From: Streptomyces sp. Ru72
GTDB lineage: Bacteria > Actinomycetota > Actinomycetes > Streptomycetales > Streptomycetaceae
Assembly (NCBI RefSeq): GCF_002920635.1
Contig: NZ_PQSR01000052.1
Coordinates: 1 to 52,171, forward strand
Direction: 5' to 3'
Length of the DNA stretch: 52,171 nt
Shown here: piece by piece, positions 16,953-24,502 of the stretch
Layout: each line of letters begins with the position of its first letter
Position numbering within the stretch: the first letter of the stretch is position 1
Program-made: the position numbers and the translations under genes
The notes under the pieces: model-generated
Seen by the model: the letters and a program-made list of their open reading frames with translations, nothing else
Told to the model about the DNA's origin: nothing
The model's database searches: none

Positions 16953-18596
16953 GTGGCTCGGCGTCCCCTCCCCCGCATTCTGAGCAACGGCGGCGACCGG
17001 ATCGCCCGCAGCCGGGAGCTGGCGCGGGCGGCGGCCGGCGGCGCCACCGACGTCCTCCACCCGCTGATCACCATCACGCGTGGCCTGCGCAGGCTGGCGG
17101 CGGCCGGACGGCGCACGTGGGCGGACACACCGAAGGACCGTCGGGGACCGCTGCTCTTCCTGGTGGCCTCGGTGATCCTGGTCGTGGCGCTGGTCCCGTA
17201 CGGGCCGCTGCTCGCCGCCATCACGTTGATGGCGGCGTCGGCCTGGAAGGGCCGGGAGAACAGGCCGACGGCGCCCCCGGGCCCGGACCCCGCGCAGACC
17301 AAGCGGCTGGGTGCCCTGTACGAGGCTCTGGTGCCGTACTTCTCCGCCGCCGAGGACCCCGCACCGCTGTACGCGCACGGCGGGGACTTCACCCGGGCGT
17401 TCTCGTCCTGCGAGTTCGACGACACCGGCCGCGTCTCGCGCCTGGTCATCCGCTATCCCGCCTACTTCACCGACGGCGAGCCGGCGTCGAGGGGCAGGAT
17501 CGAACAGCTCCTGCGCGCCAAGTCGGGCCGGGACCGCGAGTACCACTTCGCCTGGGACGAGGAAGGCAACGAACTGACGGTCACCGCACTGCCTCCCCTG
17601 CCCACCGACATCGCCGCACAGCGCTTCGTGACCGCCCCGGGCGAGACGGTCCTCGGCTTCACCGACCCCACCGGGGTCCAGCGCACGCTCCCCCTCACCC
17701 ACGGCGAGGAGCGACGCGACGTGCCTCCGGTGCTGTGGCGCACCGGCCCCCGGTGCGCCGAGCCGCACCTGCTGATCGCGGGCACACCCGGCAGCGGCAC
17801 GACGACGCTGGTGCGCTCCATCGCCCTGCAGGCGCTGCAGCACGGGGACGTGCTGATCGTCGAGGGCGGCGGCACCGGGGAGTACGCGTTCCTGACGGGC
17901 CGGGAGGGCGTGCTGGCGGTGGAGTCCGGACTCGCCGGGGCGGCGGCGAGCCTCGAGTGGGCGACCCATGAGACGGAGCGCCGGCTGATCGCCGCCAACC
18001 GCGCCCGGCAGGCCGGGCACCCCCCGCCGGACGACGTCAGGCGCCCGCTGTGGATTCTGCTGGACCGGCCGACCGCCCTCGGGCCTCTCGCAGCCGCCGA
18101 CGGACGCGCCGATCCCCAGGCCCTGCTCCAGGTACCACTGCGGCACGGCCGGGCGGCGAACGTCACGGTGGTGGTCGCCGAGCAGGTGGACGCCCTGGAC
18201 GGCCTGTCCGACGCGGTCCTGCAGCACACCCGCGCGCGCGTGGCGCTCGGGCCCGCGGCCCCCGGCGAGCTGGAGACGGTGCTCGGCGCGCCGCCGCACA
18301 CCACCCCCGTCAAGGACGTGCCGCCCGGCCGCGGTTACGCCCGTCTGGGCACGGGCCCGGTCCACCGCCTCCAGGTACCGGCCACCCCGGACCCGTACGA
18401 CGAGACCGCCGGCGAACAGCACCGGCAGGCGGTTCTCGCCCTGCTGCCCCGCCGCAGCGAACCGATCGCCCCGAGCGCACCGATCGAGCCGAGCGCACCG
18501 ATCACCCCCGGCGCTCCGATCGACTGCGGCAAGCCGACCGGCCGCAGCGCACCGGTCGAGTCGGTCCCGACGGAGGCGCTGGCCATGGAGGGCTGA
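16953..18596 (+). CDS. Tra/FtsK-SpoIIIE-like membrane ATPase homologue with altered Walker A
   Basis: GTG 16953 follows AGGAG. The 547-residue protein has a basic N-terminus, one or two membrane helices (about residues 66-98), and a C-terminal P-loop-like domain. The predicted Walker A (residues 277-285) reads GTPGSGTTT: the lysine expected after GSG is Thr283. The Walker B-like strand reads WILLDRP instead of an Asp-Glu pair. ATP hydrolysis is therefore doubtful. The overall plan (small membrane peptide then membrane-anchored ATPase) matches chromosomal relatives of Streptomyces plasmid spd-tra genes. The C-terminus holds Pro/Ala-rich repeats from an 18-base unit. A DNA-translocation role cannot be assumed. 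Confidence 0.7.
   Translation: MARRPLPRILSNGGDRIARSRELARAAAGGATDVLHPLITITRGLRRLAAAGRRTWADTPKDRRGPLLFLVASVILVVALVPYGPLLAAITLMAASAWKGRENRPTAPPGPDPAQTKRLGALYEALVPYFSAAEDPAPLYAHGGDFTRAFSSCEFDDTGRVSRLVIRYPAYFTDGEPASRGRIEQLLRAKSGRDREYHFAWDEEGNELTVTALPPLPTDIAAQRFVTAPGETVLGFTDPTGVQRTLPLTHGEERRDVPPVLWRTGPRCAEPHLLIAGTPGSGTTTLVRSIALQALQHGDVLIVEGGGTGEYAFLTGREGVLAVESGLAGAAASLEWATHETERRLIAANRARQAGHPPPDDVRRPLWILLDRPTALGPLAAADGRADPQALLQVPLRHGRAANVTVVVAEQVDALDGLSDAVLQHTRARVALGPAAPGELETVLGAPPHTTPVKDVPPGRGYARLGTGPVHRLQVPATPDPYDETAGEQHRQAVLALLPRRSEPIAPSAPIEPSAPITPGAPIDCGKPTGRSAPVESVPTEALAMEG
18462..18530 (+). repeat. 18-bp coding tandem repeat at the end of the Tra-like gene
   Basis: About 3.8 copies of an 18-base unit beginning CCGATC run from 18462 and encode six-residue Pro-Ile-x-Pro-Ser-Ala type repeats. 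The first two units differ at two bases; the third and fourth have drifted. The unit is a multiple of three, so copy number can change without breaking the frame. Confidence 0.7.
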
Positions 18597-18620
18597 CCGC
18601 AGCCCGTACCAGCCCCCTGA

Positions 18621-20120
18621 TCAGGCCACGAACGTCCGCGGTGCCTCCGCCGGCCCCGACGCGCCCGTCTGGACGAGGCGGGCCGCGGCCGCCAGACGCA
18701 CCGCCGCCTCCTCCGCCACCGCGCCGCCCACCGTGAACGGCAGTCGCACATAGCCCTCGAAGGCGCCGTCCACGCCGAAGCGCGGCCCGGACGGCACCCG
18801 GACACCGACCCGCTCCCCGGCCTCCGCGAGACGGGAGCCCGACAGGCCGCCGGTGCGCACCCACAGCGTCAGGCCGCCCCGGGGCACCGAGAACTCCCAC
18901 GTCGGCAGCTCCTTGCGCACCGCGGCGACCAGGGCGTCCCGGTTCTCCCGGGCCTGGCCGCGCCGCAGGTCCACCGCCTGCTCCCAACCGCCCGTGCTCA
19001 GCAGCCAGTTCACGGCCAGCTGCTCGAGGACCGGAGTGCCGAGGTCGGCGTAGGCGCGGGCCGCGACGAGGCTGCGGATGACATCGGGGGCGGCCCGCAC
19101 CCACCCGATGCGCATGCCCGCCCAGAACGCCTTGCTCGCCGAGCCGACGGTGATGACGGTGGAGCCCGCCGGGTCGAAGGTGCTCACCGGGCGCGGCATC
19201 TCGAGCCCCTCCTCCAGGTACAGCTCGCTCATCGTCTCGTCGACGACCAGGACGGTCCCGGCGGAGCGGGCCGCCTCCACCAGGCGGCGGCGCTGGTCCT
19301 CGTCGGCGAGCGCGCCCGTCGGATTGTGGAAGTCGGCGACGACGTAGGCGAGCCGCGGCGCGGCCTCGCGCAGCACCTGGCGCCAGCGGTCCAGGTCCCA
19401 GCCGCCGAGCCCCTCGGCCATGGCGACGGGGACGAGCCGGGCGCCCGCCTCCCGCATCAGCTGGAGGATGTTGGCGTACGACGGCGACTCGACGGCGATG
19501 CGCTCACCGCGCCCGGCGAACAGGTGGCAGATCGCGTCGATCGCCCCCATGGCGCCGGTGGTCACCATGATCTGCTCGGGCATGGTCGGGATGCCGCGCG
19601 CCGTGTAGCGGTCGGCGAGCATGGACCGCAGCGCGGGCAGGCCCGCCGGGTAGTCGCCGTGGGTGTGGGCGTAGGGCGGCAGTTCCTCGAGGGCGCCCTG
19701 CACGGCACGGGTGAGCCAGGGCTCGGGCGCGGGCAGCGCGGCGCAGCCCAGGTCGATCATCGAGCCGAGCGCCTCGGGCGGGAGGGGTTCGAGGCCGCGC
19801 GCCGGCAGCGGATTCCCGGCGGGGACGGCGGTCCAGCTGCCGGCTCCGCGGCGGGACTCGAGGAAGCCCTCGGTGCGCAGCGCCTCGTACGCGGCCGCGA
19901 CCGTGGTACGGCTCACCGACAGGGCGAGCGCCAGCTCCCGCTCCGCGGGCAGCCGGGCGGCGACCGGTACCCGGCCCTCCAGCACGAGCAGCCGGATGCC
20001 GTCCGCGAGCGCCCGGTAGGCGGGTGGGCGGCGGCTGCCGGGGCCCGCGGGACGGTCCTGCTGGGAGGTGAGCAGCCGCGCCAACTGAGCCGCGCCCACC
20101 GCTGAGGTCCACTGCGCCAT
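18621..20120 (-). CDS. MocR-type regulator (GntR helix-turn-helix fused to aminotransferase fold), YczR-like
   Basis: ATG 20120 is the start chosen; the frame extends a further 22 residues through the intergenic region. The N-terminus (residues 33-95) is a GntR winged helix with LALSVSRTTVAAAYEALRTEGF. Residues 120-499 form a fold-type I aminotransferase domain with FHNPTG (Asn266), VVDET (Asp294) and the PLP lysine Lys330 in SASKAF. MocR proteins use PLP or its adducts as effector and rarely catalyse transamination. It is divergent from a yczE gene, the arrangement described for the YczR subgroup. It ends 24 bases from the convergent Tra-like gene. Confidence 0.9.
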   Translation of the reverse strand: MAQWTSAVGAAQLARLLTSQQDRPAGPGSRRPPAYRALADGIRLLVLEGRVPVAARLPAERELALALSVSRTTVAAAYEALRTEGFLESRRGAGSWTAVPAGNPLPARGLEPLPPEALGSMIDLGCAALPAPEPWLTRAVQGALEELPPYAHTHGDYPAGLPALRSMLADRYTARGIPTMPEQIMVTTGAMGAIDAICHLFAGRGERIAVESPSYANILQLMREAGARLVPVAMAEGLGGWDLDRWRQVLREAAPRLAYVVADFHNPTGALADEDQRRRLVEAARSAGTVLVVDETMSELYLEEGLEMPRPVSTFDPAGSTVITVGSASKAFWAGMRIGWVRAAPDVIRSLVAARAYADLGTPVLEQLAVNWLLSTGGWEQAVDLRRGQARENRDALVAAVRKELPTWEFSVPRGGLTLWVRTGGLSGSRLAEAGERVGVRVPSGPRFGVDGAFEGYVRLPFTVGGAVAEEAAVRLAAAARLVQTGASGPAEAPRTFVA

Positions 20121-20155
20121 GAGTCCCAGTCCACCTTCCCGGAATTGGCCATGGA

Positions 20156-20192
20156 TGGCTTGCACTTCCAAGCCACAGAGTGACATGTGTCA
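20156..20192. promoter_or_regulatory. Inverted repeats between the MocR regulator and yczE
   Basis: TGGCTT-(8)-AAGCCA (20156-20175) and TGACA-TG-TGTCA (20181-20192) lie back to back in the divergent promoter region. They are the obvious candidate sites for the MocR regulator, which usually binds paired elements. Which repeat is bound is not known. Confidence 0.45.
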
Positions 20193-20220
20193 GGCCACTA
20201 ACACCACAGGGGGGCACGTT

Positions 20221-20910
20221 TTGTCTGCCGACTCGCCGAGCGACCCGTCCATTGACAAGTCCATGAGGAGTCGTCCCGGGCGGCGGCTCCTCCAGCTCTA
20301 CGCCGGTCTGGCCCTGTACGGCGCGAGCTCCGCCCTCCTGGTGAAGGCGGGTCTCGGCCTGGAGCCGTGGAACGTCCTGCACCAGGGTCTGTCCGAGCTC
20401 ACCGGGCTCAGCATGGGTGTCGTACTGACGATCGTGGGCGCGACCGTCCTGCTGCTGTGGATCCCGCTGAGGCAGCGTCCGGGACTCGGCACCGTCTCCA
20501 ACGTCCTGGTGATCGGTTTCGCCATGGACGCCACCCTGGCCGTGCTCCCCGAGGTGCGCTCACTGGCCGTCCGCGTGCCCCTCCTGGCAGCGGGCGTGGT
20601 GCTGAACGGGGTGGCGACCGGCCTCTACATCGCCGCCGACTTCGGTCCCGGCCCACGCGACGGCCTGATGACCGGACTGCACCGGCGCACCGGCCGCTCG
20701 ATCCGGCTGATCCGCACAGCCGTGGAGATCACCGTCGTCGCGACCGGCTTCGCCCTCGGCGGCACCGTCGGGATCGGCACCATCGTGTACGCGCTGTCCA
20801 TCGGGCCGCTCGCCCAGTTCTTCCTGCGCGTCTTCGCCGCCCCCGCGGCATCGGGGCGCGGCACGGTCGTTGCCGCCGGGCAACCGGAGCGCGCGATACT
20901 GCGTCCGTGA
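20221..20910 (+). CDS. yczE: YczE-family membrane protein
   Basis: I place the start at TTG 20221 because AGGGGGG lies eight bases upstream; ATG 20263 is the conservative alternative. The protein of about 229 residues has five to six membrane helices and the YczE/YyaS-type segment GLGLEPWNVLHQGLSELTG. A second feature is DFGPGPRDGLMTGLHRRTG between later helices. These membrane proteins have no proven substrate, but their gene is repeatedly next to MocR regulators, suggesting a link to PLP or amino acid metabolism. The stop overlaps the GTG of the next gene. Confidence 0.85.
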   Translation: MSADSPSDPSIDKSMRSRPGRRLLQLYAGLALYGASSALLVKAGLGLEPWNVLHQGLSELTGLSMGVVLTIVGATVLLLWIPLRQRPGLGTVSNVLVIGFAMDATLAVLPEVRSLAVRVPLLAAGVVLNGVATGLYIAADFGPGPRDGLMTGLHRRTGRSIRLIRTAVEITVVATGFALGGTVGIGTIVYALSIGPLAQFFLRVFAAPAASGRGTVVAAGQPERAILRP

Positions 20911-21674
20911 CCACCCTCATACGCCACCCCTACCTCGACCATCCCGGTCCGATCGCCTTCGCCCACCGGGGCGGGGCGGCCCACGGCCTGGAGAACACCA
21001 TGGCGCAGTTCCGGCGCGCGGTGGCGGCGGGCTACCGCTATATCGAGACGGACGTGCACGCCACGGCCGACGGGAAGCTGGTGGCGTTCCACGACGCGAC
21101 CCTGGACCGGGTGACCGACGGCGCGGGCCGGATCGCCGACCTGCCCTGGGACGACGTGCGGCACGCGCGCGTGGCGGGCAGCGAGCCGGTGCCCCTCCTC
21201 GAGGACGCGCTGGAGGAGTTCCCCGAGGTGCGCTGGAACGTGGACGTCAAGGCGGAGCCCGCGCTGCGGCCCCTGCTGGACCTCATCGAGCGCACCGACG
21301 CCTGGGACCGGGTCTGCGTCGGCTCGTTCTCCGAGGCACGCGTCGTGCGCGCCCAGCGCCTGGCCGGACCGCGCCTGGCGACGTCGTACGGCACCCGCGG
21401 TGTCCTCAACCTGCGGCTGCGTTCCTGGGGCATCCCGGCGGCGGTGCGCCGCTCGGCGGTCGCCGCCCAGGTGCCGGAGTCCCAGTCGGGCGTCCCCGTG
21501 GTCGACCACCGCTTCGTGCGCACCGCCCACGCGCTCGGACTGCAGGTGCACGTGTGGACGATCAACGAACCCGATCGCATGCACCGGCTCCTGGACCTGG
21601 GAGTGGATGGCATCATGACCGATCACATCGACACACTGCGCAAGGTCCTCGAAGAACGGGGCACCTGGGCCTGA
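20907..21674 (+). CDS. Glycerophosphodiester phosphodiesterase
   Basis: GTG 20907 overlaps the yczE stop. The 255-residue protein has the GDPD signature FAHRGGAAHGLENTMAQF (catalytic His and Glu, about residues 18-35), ETDVHATADGKLVAFHD (metal ligands and second His, about 48-64) and a C-terminal VHVWTINEPDRMHRLLDLGVDGIMTD. It hydrolyses glycerophosphodiesters to glycerol 3-phosphate and an alcohol. No signal peptide is present, so it acts in the cytoplasm. It is part of the yczE transcript, followed 44 bases later by the MFS gene. Confidence 0.93.
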   Translation: MTTLIRHPYLDHPGPIAFAHRGGAAHGLENTMAQFRRAVAAGYRYIETDVHATADGKLVAFHDATLDRVTDGAGRIADLPWDDVRHARVAGSEPVPLLEDALEEFPEVRWNVDVKAEPALRPLLDLIERTDAWDRVCVGSFSEARVVRAQRLAGPRLATSYGTRGVLNLRLRSWGIPAAVRRSAVAAQVPESQSGVPVVDHRFVRTAHALGLQVHVWTINEPDRMHRLLDLGVDGIMTDHIDTLRKVLEERGTWA

Positions 21675-21718
21675 ACGCCCCGCGCACGATCACGTTCCAC
21701 GGGGAAGCGAGGGCACGG

Positions 21719-23065
21719 GTGGGCACCGACACCGTGCGGGCGCAGGCCGGCGACGAGGCCGCCGAGCGGCGGCGCGAACAACGCGGCTGGTATTTCTACG
21801 ACTGGGCGTGCTCGGTCTATTCGACGAGCGTGCTGACCGTGTTCCTCGGCCCCTATCTCACCTCGGTGGCCAAGTCGGCGGCGGACGCGGACGGATACGT
21901 CCATCCGCTGGGCGTTCCGGTGCGCGCCGGCTCGTTCTTCGCCTACTGCGTCTCGGCCTCGGTCGTCGTGGCGATCGCCGTCATGCCGCTCGCGGGCGCG
22001 GCGGCCGACCGCACCGGCCGCAAGAAGCCGCTGCTCGCGCTGTGCGCGTACCTGGGCGCCTCGGCCACGACGGGCCTGTTCTTCCTGGACGGTGACCGGT
22101 ATCTGCTCGGCGGCCTGCTGCTGATCGTCGCGAACGCGTCGGTGGCCGTCTCGATGGTGGTCTACAACTCGTATCTGCCGCTGATCGCCCCGCCCGAGGA
22201 GCGTGACGCGGTCTCCTCACGCGGCTGGGCCTTCGGCTACGCGGCCGGTTCACTGGTCCTGCTCGCGAACCTGGTCCTGTTCACGGCCCACGACTCCTTC
22301 GGCGTCTCGGAGTCGACGGCGGTCCGCATCTGCCTGGCCTCGGCGGGTCTGTGGTGGGGCGCCTTCACCCTGATCCCGCTCAGGCGCCTGCGCGACCGCC
22401 GTACGACGTCCCCGGGTGCGGCGGTGCACGGCTGGCGGCAACTGGCCGCGACGGTCCGGGACATGCGCCGCACCCCGCTCACCCTCGCCTTTCTGCTGGC
22501 GTACCTCATCTACAACGACGGCATCCAGACGGTGATCTCACAGGCGTCGGTGTACGGCTCCCAGGAACTGGGCCTCGGCCAGTCGACGCTGATCACCGCC
22601 GTGCTGCTGGTGCAGGTGCTGGCGGTGGGCGGCGCGCTGGGCATGGGTCGGCTGGCCCGGACGTACGGCGCCAAGCGCACCGTCCTCGGCTCGCTGGTCG
22701 CCTGGACGGCGACGCTCGCCGCCGGTTACTTCCTGCCCGCGGGCGCGCCGGGCGGGTTCTTCGCACTGGCGGCCTGCATCGGGCTGGTCCTCGGCGGAAG
22801 CCAGGCACTGTCCCGGTCGCTTTTCTCACATCTGGTCCCGCCCGGCAAGGAGGCCGAGTACTTCTCCGCGTACGAGATGAGCGACCGCGGCATGAGCTGG
22901 CTGGGCCCGCTCCTGTTCGGGATCACGTACCAGCTGACGGGAAGCTACCGGGACGCGATCATCTCGCTGGTCGCGTTCTTCGTCCTCGGGTTCGCGCTGC
23001 TGGCCCGGGTTCCGGTGCGCGAGGCGGTGCGCGACGCGGGCAATCCGGTGCCCGAGAGGATTTAG
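21719..23065 (+). CDS. UMF1/Atg22-type MFS transporter
   Basis: The start is GTG 21719; upstream in-frame sequence belongs to the other frame of the phosphodiesterase gene. The 448-residue protein has an early signature WYFYDWACSVYSTSVLTVFLG typical of the UMF1 (Atg22-like) family, about twelve helices, an MFS loop GAAADRTGRKKP and a late SQALSRSLFSHLVPPGKEAEYF. The homologous yeast protein exports amino acids from the vacuole; bacterial substrates are unknown. It is the last gene of the yczE operon and ends 267 bases before rbpA. Confidence 0.85.
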   Translation: MGTDTVRAQAGDEAAERRREQRGWYFYDWACSVYSTSVLTVFLGPYLTSVAKSAADADGYVHPLGVPVRAGSFFAYCVSASVVVAIAVMPLAGAAADRTGRKKPLLALCAYLGASATTGLFFLDGDRYLLGGLLLIVANASVAVSMVVYNSYLPLIAPPEERDAVSSRGWAFGYAAGSLVLLANLVLFTAHDSFGVSESTAVRICLASAGLWWGAFTLIPLRRLRDRRTTSPGAAVHGWRQLAATVRDMRRTPLTLAFLLAYLIYNDGIQTVISQASVYGSQELGLGQSTLITAVLLVQVLAVGGALGMGRLARTYGAKRTVLGSLVAWTATLAAGYFLPAGAPGGFFALAACIGLVLGGSQALSRSLFSHLVPPGKEAEYFSAYEMSDRGMSWLGPLLFGITYQLTGSYRDAIISLVAFFVLGFALLARVPVREAVRDAGNPVPERI

Positions 23066-23151
23066 CGTCCGAGCACAAAGGGCGGTAGTGTACGCGTTTG
23101 GCCTGCCAGGCGTACCGTTACTGCGCGTCAAAGGAGCCGAAACGCTGGGTG

Positions 23152-23169
23152 ACATCTGCTAGCAGATGT
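23152..23169. promoter_or_regulatory. Perfect 18-bp palindrome upstream of rbpA
   Basis: ACATCTGCT-AGCAGATGT is a perfect dyad with no spacer. It lies 77 bases before the -35 of the sigma-R type promoter and 164 before the rbpA start. It may be a regulator site or part of a second promoter; TAGTGT at 23086-23091 upstream is a possible -10. Confidence 0.5.
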
Positions 23170-23245
23170 GACAAACCGGGCGCCGGTGGGTACAACAAGG
23201 GGCGGCTACGACGGCGACGCATGACCCGGAACGGGACTCGGAACG

Positions 23246-23271
23246 GGAATCTTTACCGCCGACCGGACGTT
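23246..23271 (+). promoter_or_regulatory. Sigma-R type promoter of rbpA
   Basis: GGAAT (23246-23250), an 18-base spacer and GTT (23269-23271) match the sigma-R consensus GGAAT-N18/19-GTT exactly. In S. coelicolor rbpA belongs to the disulfide-stress regulon of sigma-R, so a start site near 23278 and a leader of about 55 bases are expected. Confidence 0.85.
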
Positions 23272-23332
23272 GACCGGATGACGACGACAGCGACACCTGT
23301 CCTGTGGGCGACAAGCCCGGGAGGCACGATTC

Positions 23333-23707
23333 ATGAGTGAGCGAGCTCTTCGCGGCACGCGCCTCGTGGTGACCAGCTACGAGACGGACCGCGGCATCGA
23401 CCTGGCTCCGCGCCAGGCCGTGGAGTACGCATGCGAGAAGGGGCACCGGTTCGAGATGCCCTTCTCGGTCGAGGCGGAGATCCCGCCGGAGTGGGAGTGC
23501 AAGGTCTGCGGTGCCCAGGCGCTCCTGGTGGACGGCGAAGGTCCGGAGGAGAAGAAGGCGAAGCCCGCGCGTACGCACTGGGACATGCTGATGGAGCGGC
23601 GCACCCGTGAGGAACTCGAAGAGGTCCTCGAGGAGCGTCTCGCGGTGCTGCGGTCCGGGGCGATGAACATCGCGGTGCATCCGCGGGACAGCCGCAAGTC
23701 CGCGTAG
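23333..23707 (+). CDS. rbpA: RNA polymerase-binding protein RbpA
   Basis: The 124-residue protein is RbpA, an actinobacterial factor that binds the principal sigma factor and RNA polymerase, stabilises the open complex and promotes transcription. Cys34, His38, Cys56 and Cys59 (YACEKGHRF and WECKVCGAQ) form the zinc site of the core domain. The segment around THWDMLMERRTREELEEVLEERL is the basic linker and sigma-interaction domain. ATG 23333 follows GGGAGG. A consensus sigma-R promoter lies 62 bases upstream, implying induction by thiol-oxidative stress. A strong hairpin terminator follows. Confidence 0.97.
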   Translation: MSERALRGTRLVVTSYETDRGIDLAPRQAVEYACEKGHRFEMPFSVEAEIPPEWECKVCGAQALLVDGEGPEEKKAKPARTHWDMLMERRTREELEEVLEERLAVLRSGAMNIAVHPRDSRKSA

Positions 23708-23748
23708 TCCCTCCGGGGTCGGGCGGGGTACCGCGCGCGCCAATATCG

Positions 23749-23785
23749 GTGGGCGCCGTACGTCTTTGTGACGTACGGCGCCCAC
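23749..23785. terminator. Bidirectional terminator between rbpA and fxsA
   Basis: A perfect 16-base-pair stem (23749-23764 with 23770-23785) and a five-base loop TTTGT lie 42 bases after rbpA and face the convergent fxsA gene. A short T-rich tract (TGTTTTGTT) follows on the plus strand. The stem's right-hand end, GGCGCCCACTG, is repeated at 23799-23809. Confidence 0.85.
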
Positions 23786-23870
23786 TGTTTTGTTCGCGGC
23801 GCCCACTGCCTCGCTTTCGGGTGGCCCGGTGCGCCGGACACCCCGCCCCCTGGGGCCCGGCCCCGGAAAG

Positions 23871-24428
23871 TCAGCGCGGCAGGGGCGGGCGGGGCTCCCC
23901 CCGGGTGTCCGCGGGTTCGTCCCTGACGACCTCACCCTGGACGATCTTCCCGTCGGGGCGGTGCATACGAGCCTGCTGGAAGGCGTCACCGAAGCTGCCG
24001 TACGGGGACTGGCGGAGTGTGCGGTCGATCGTGCGCTCGGCGTATCGGCCGACCGCCTTCTGGACCGGCGGGAGCAGGAGGAGCAGGCCCGCCGCGTCGG
24101 AGACCAGACCCGGCAGCATCAGCAGCAGGCCGCCGAGCATCATCAGGCCGTTGCCGCCGGTCCTCGACGGGGAGCCGCCCCTCTGCAGCGCCTCGTTCAG
24201 GTTCCGGAAGGCACGGCGGCCCGCCCGCTTGACGACCAGGGAGCCGAGCACCAGGCCGGCGACCAGCAGCAGGAACACCGTGAGGCCGCCGGTCGCACCG
24301 GCGACCACGGTCAGCAGCCAGATCTCCAGCACCAGCCACGCGGCGACGCCCAGCGGCAGAAAGGTGCGCAACCGGGAACGCCGGGGCCGGTTCGTGGTGC
24401 GGGGAGAGGTCGAAGCGCCAGTCGTCAT
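23871..24428 (-). CDS. fxsA: FxsA-family membrane protein
   Basis: The 185-residue protein has membrane helices at about residues 23-62 and 93-120, with the FxsA core LGSLVVKRAGRRAF and GGLLLMLPGLVSDAAGLLLLLPPV. E. coli FxsA influences exclusion of phage T7 by the F plasmid, but the molecular role is unknown. The N-terminal basic tail and hydrophilic C-terminus would be cytoplasmic. It is convergent with rbpA across a strong terminator and lies 74 bases upstream of ppm1's end on the same strand side. Confidence 0.85.
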   Translation of the reverse strand: MTTGASTSPRTTNRPRRSRLRTFLPLGVAAWLVLEIWLLTVVAGATGGLTVFLLLVAGLVLGSLVVKRAGRRAFRNLNEALQRGGSPSRTGGNGLMMLGGLLLMLPGLVSDAAGLLLLLPPVQKAVGRYAERTIDRTLRQSPYGSFGDAFQQARMHRPDGKIVQGEVVRDEPADTRGEPRPPLPR

Positions 24429-24502
24429 GCTCCCAGTGTGCCCGGACCCGGCTCAGTGCGGGATAAGGGGCATCAGCGGCGCCCGTGACGCCGCCCGTGC
24501 CC

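Noticed and set aside
20181..20192. TGACATGTGTCA as a perfect palindrome
   Set aside because: The central two bases break perfect symmetry; kept only as a five-base-arm inverted repeat.
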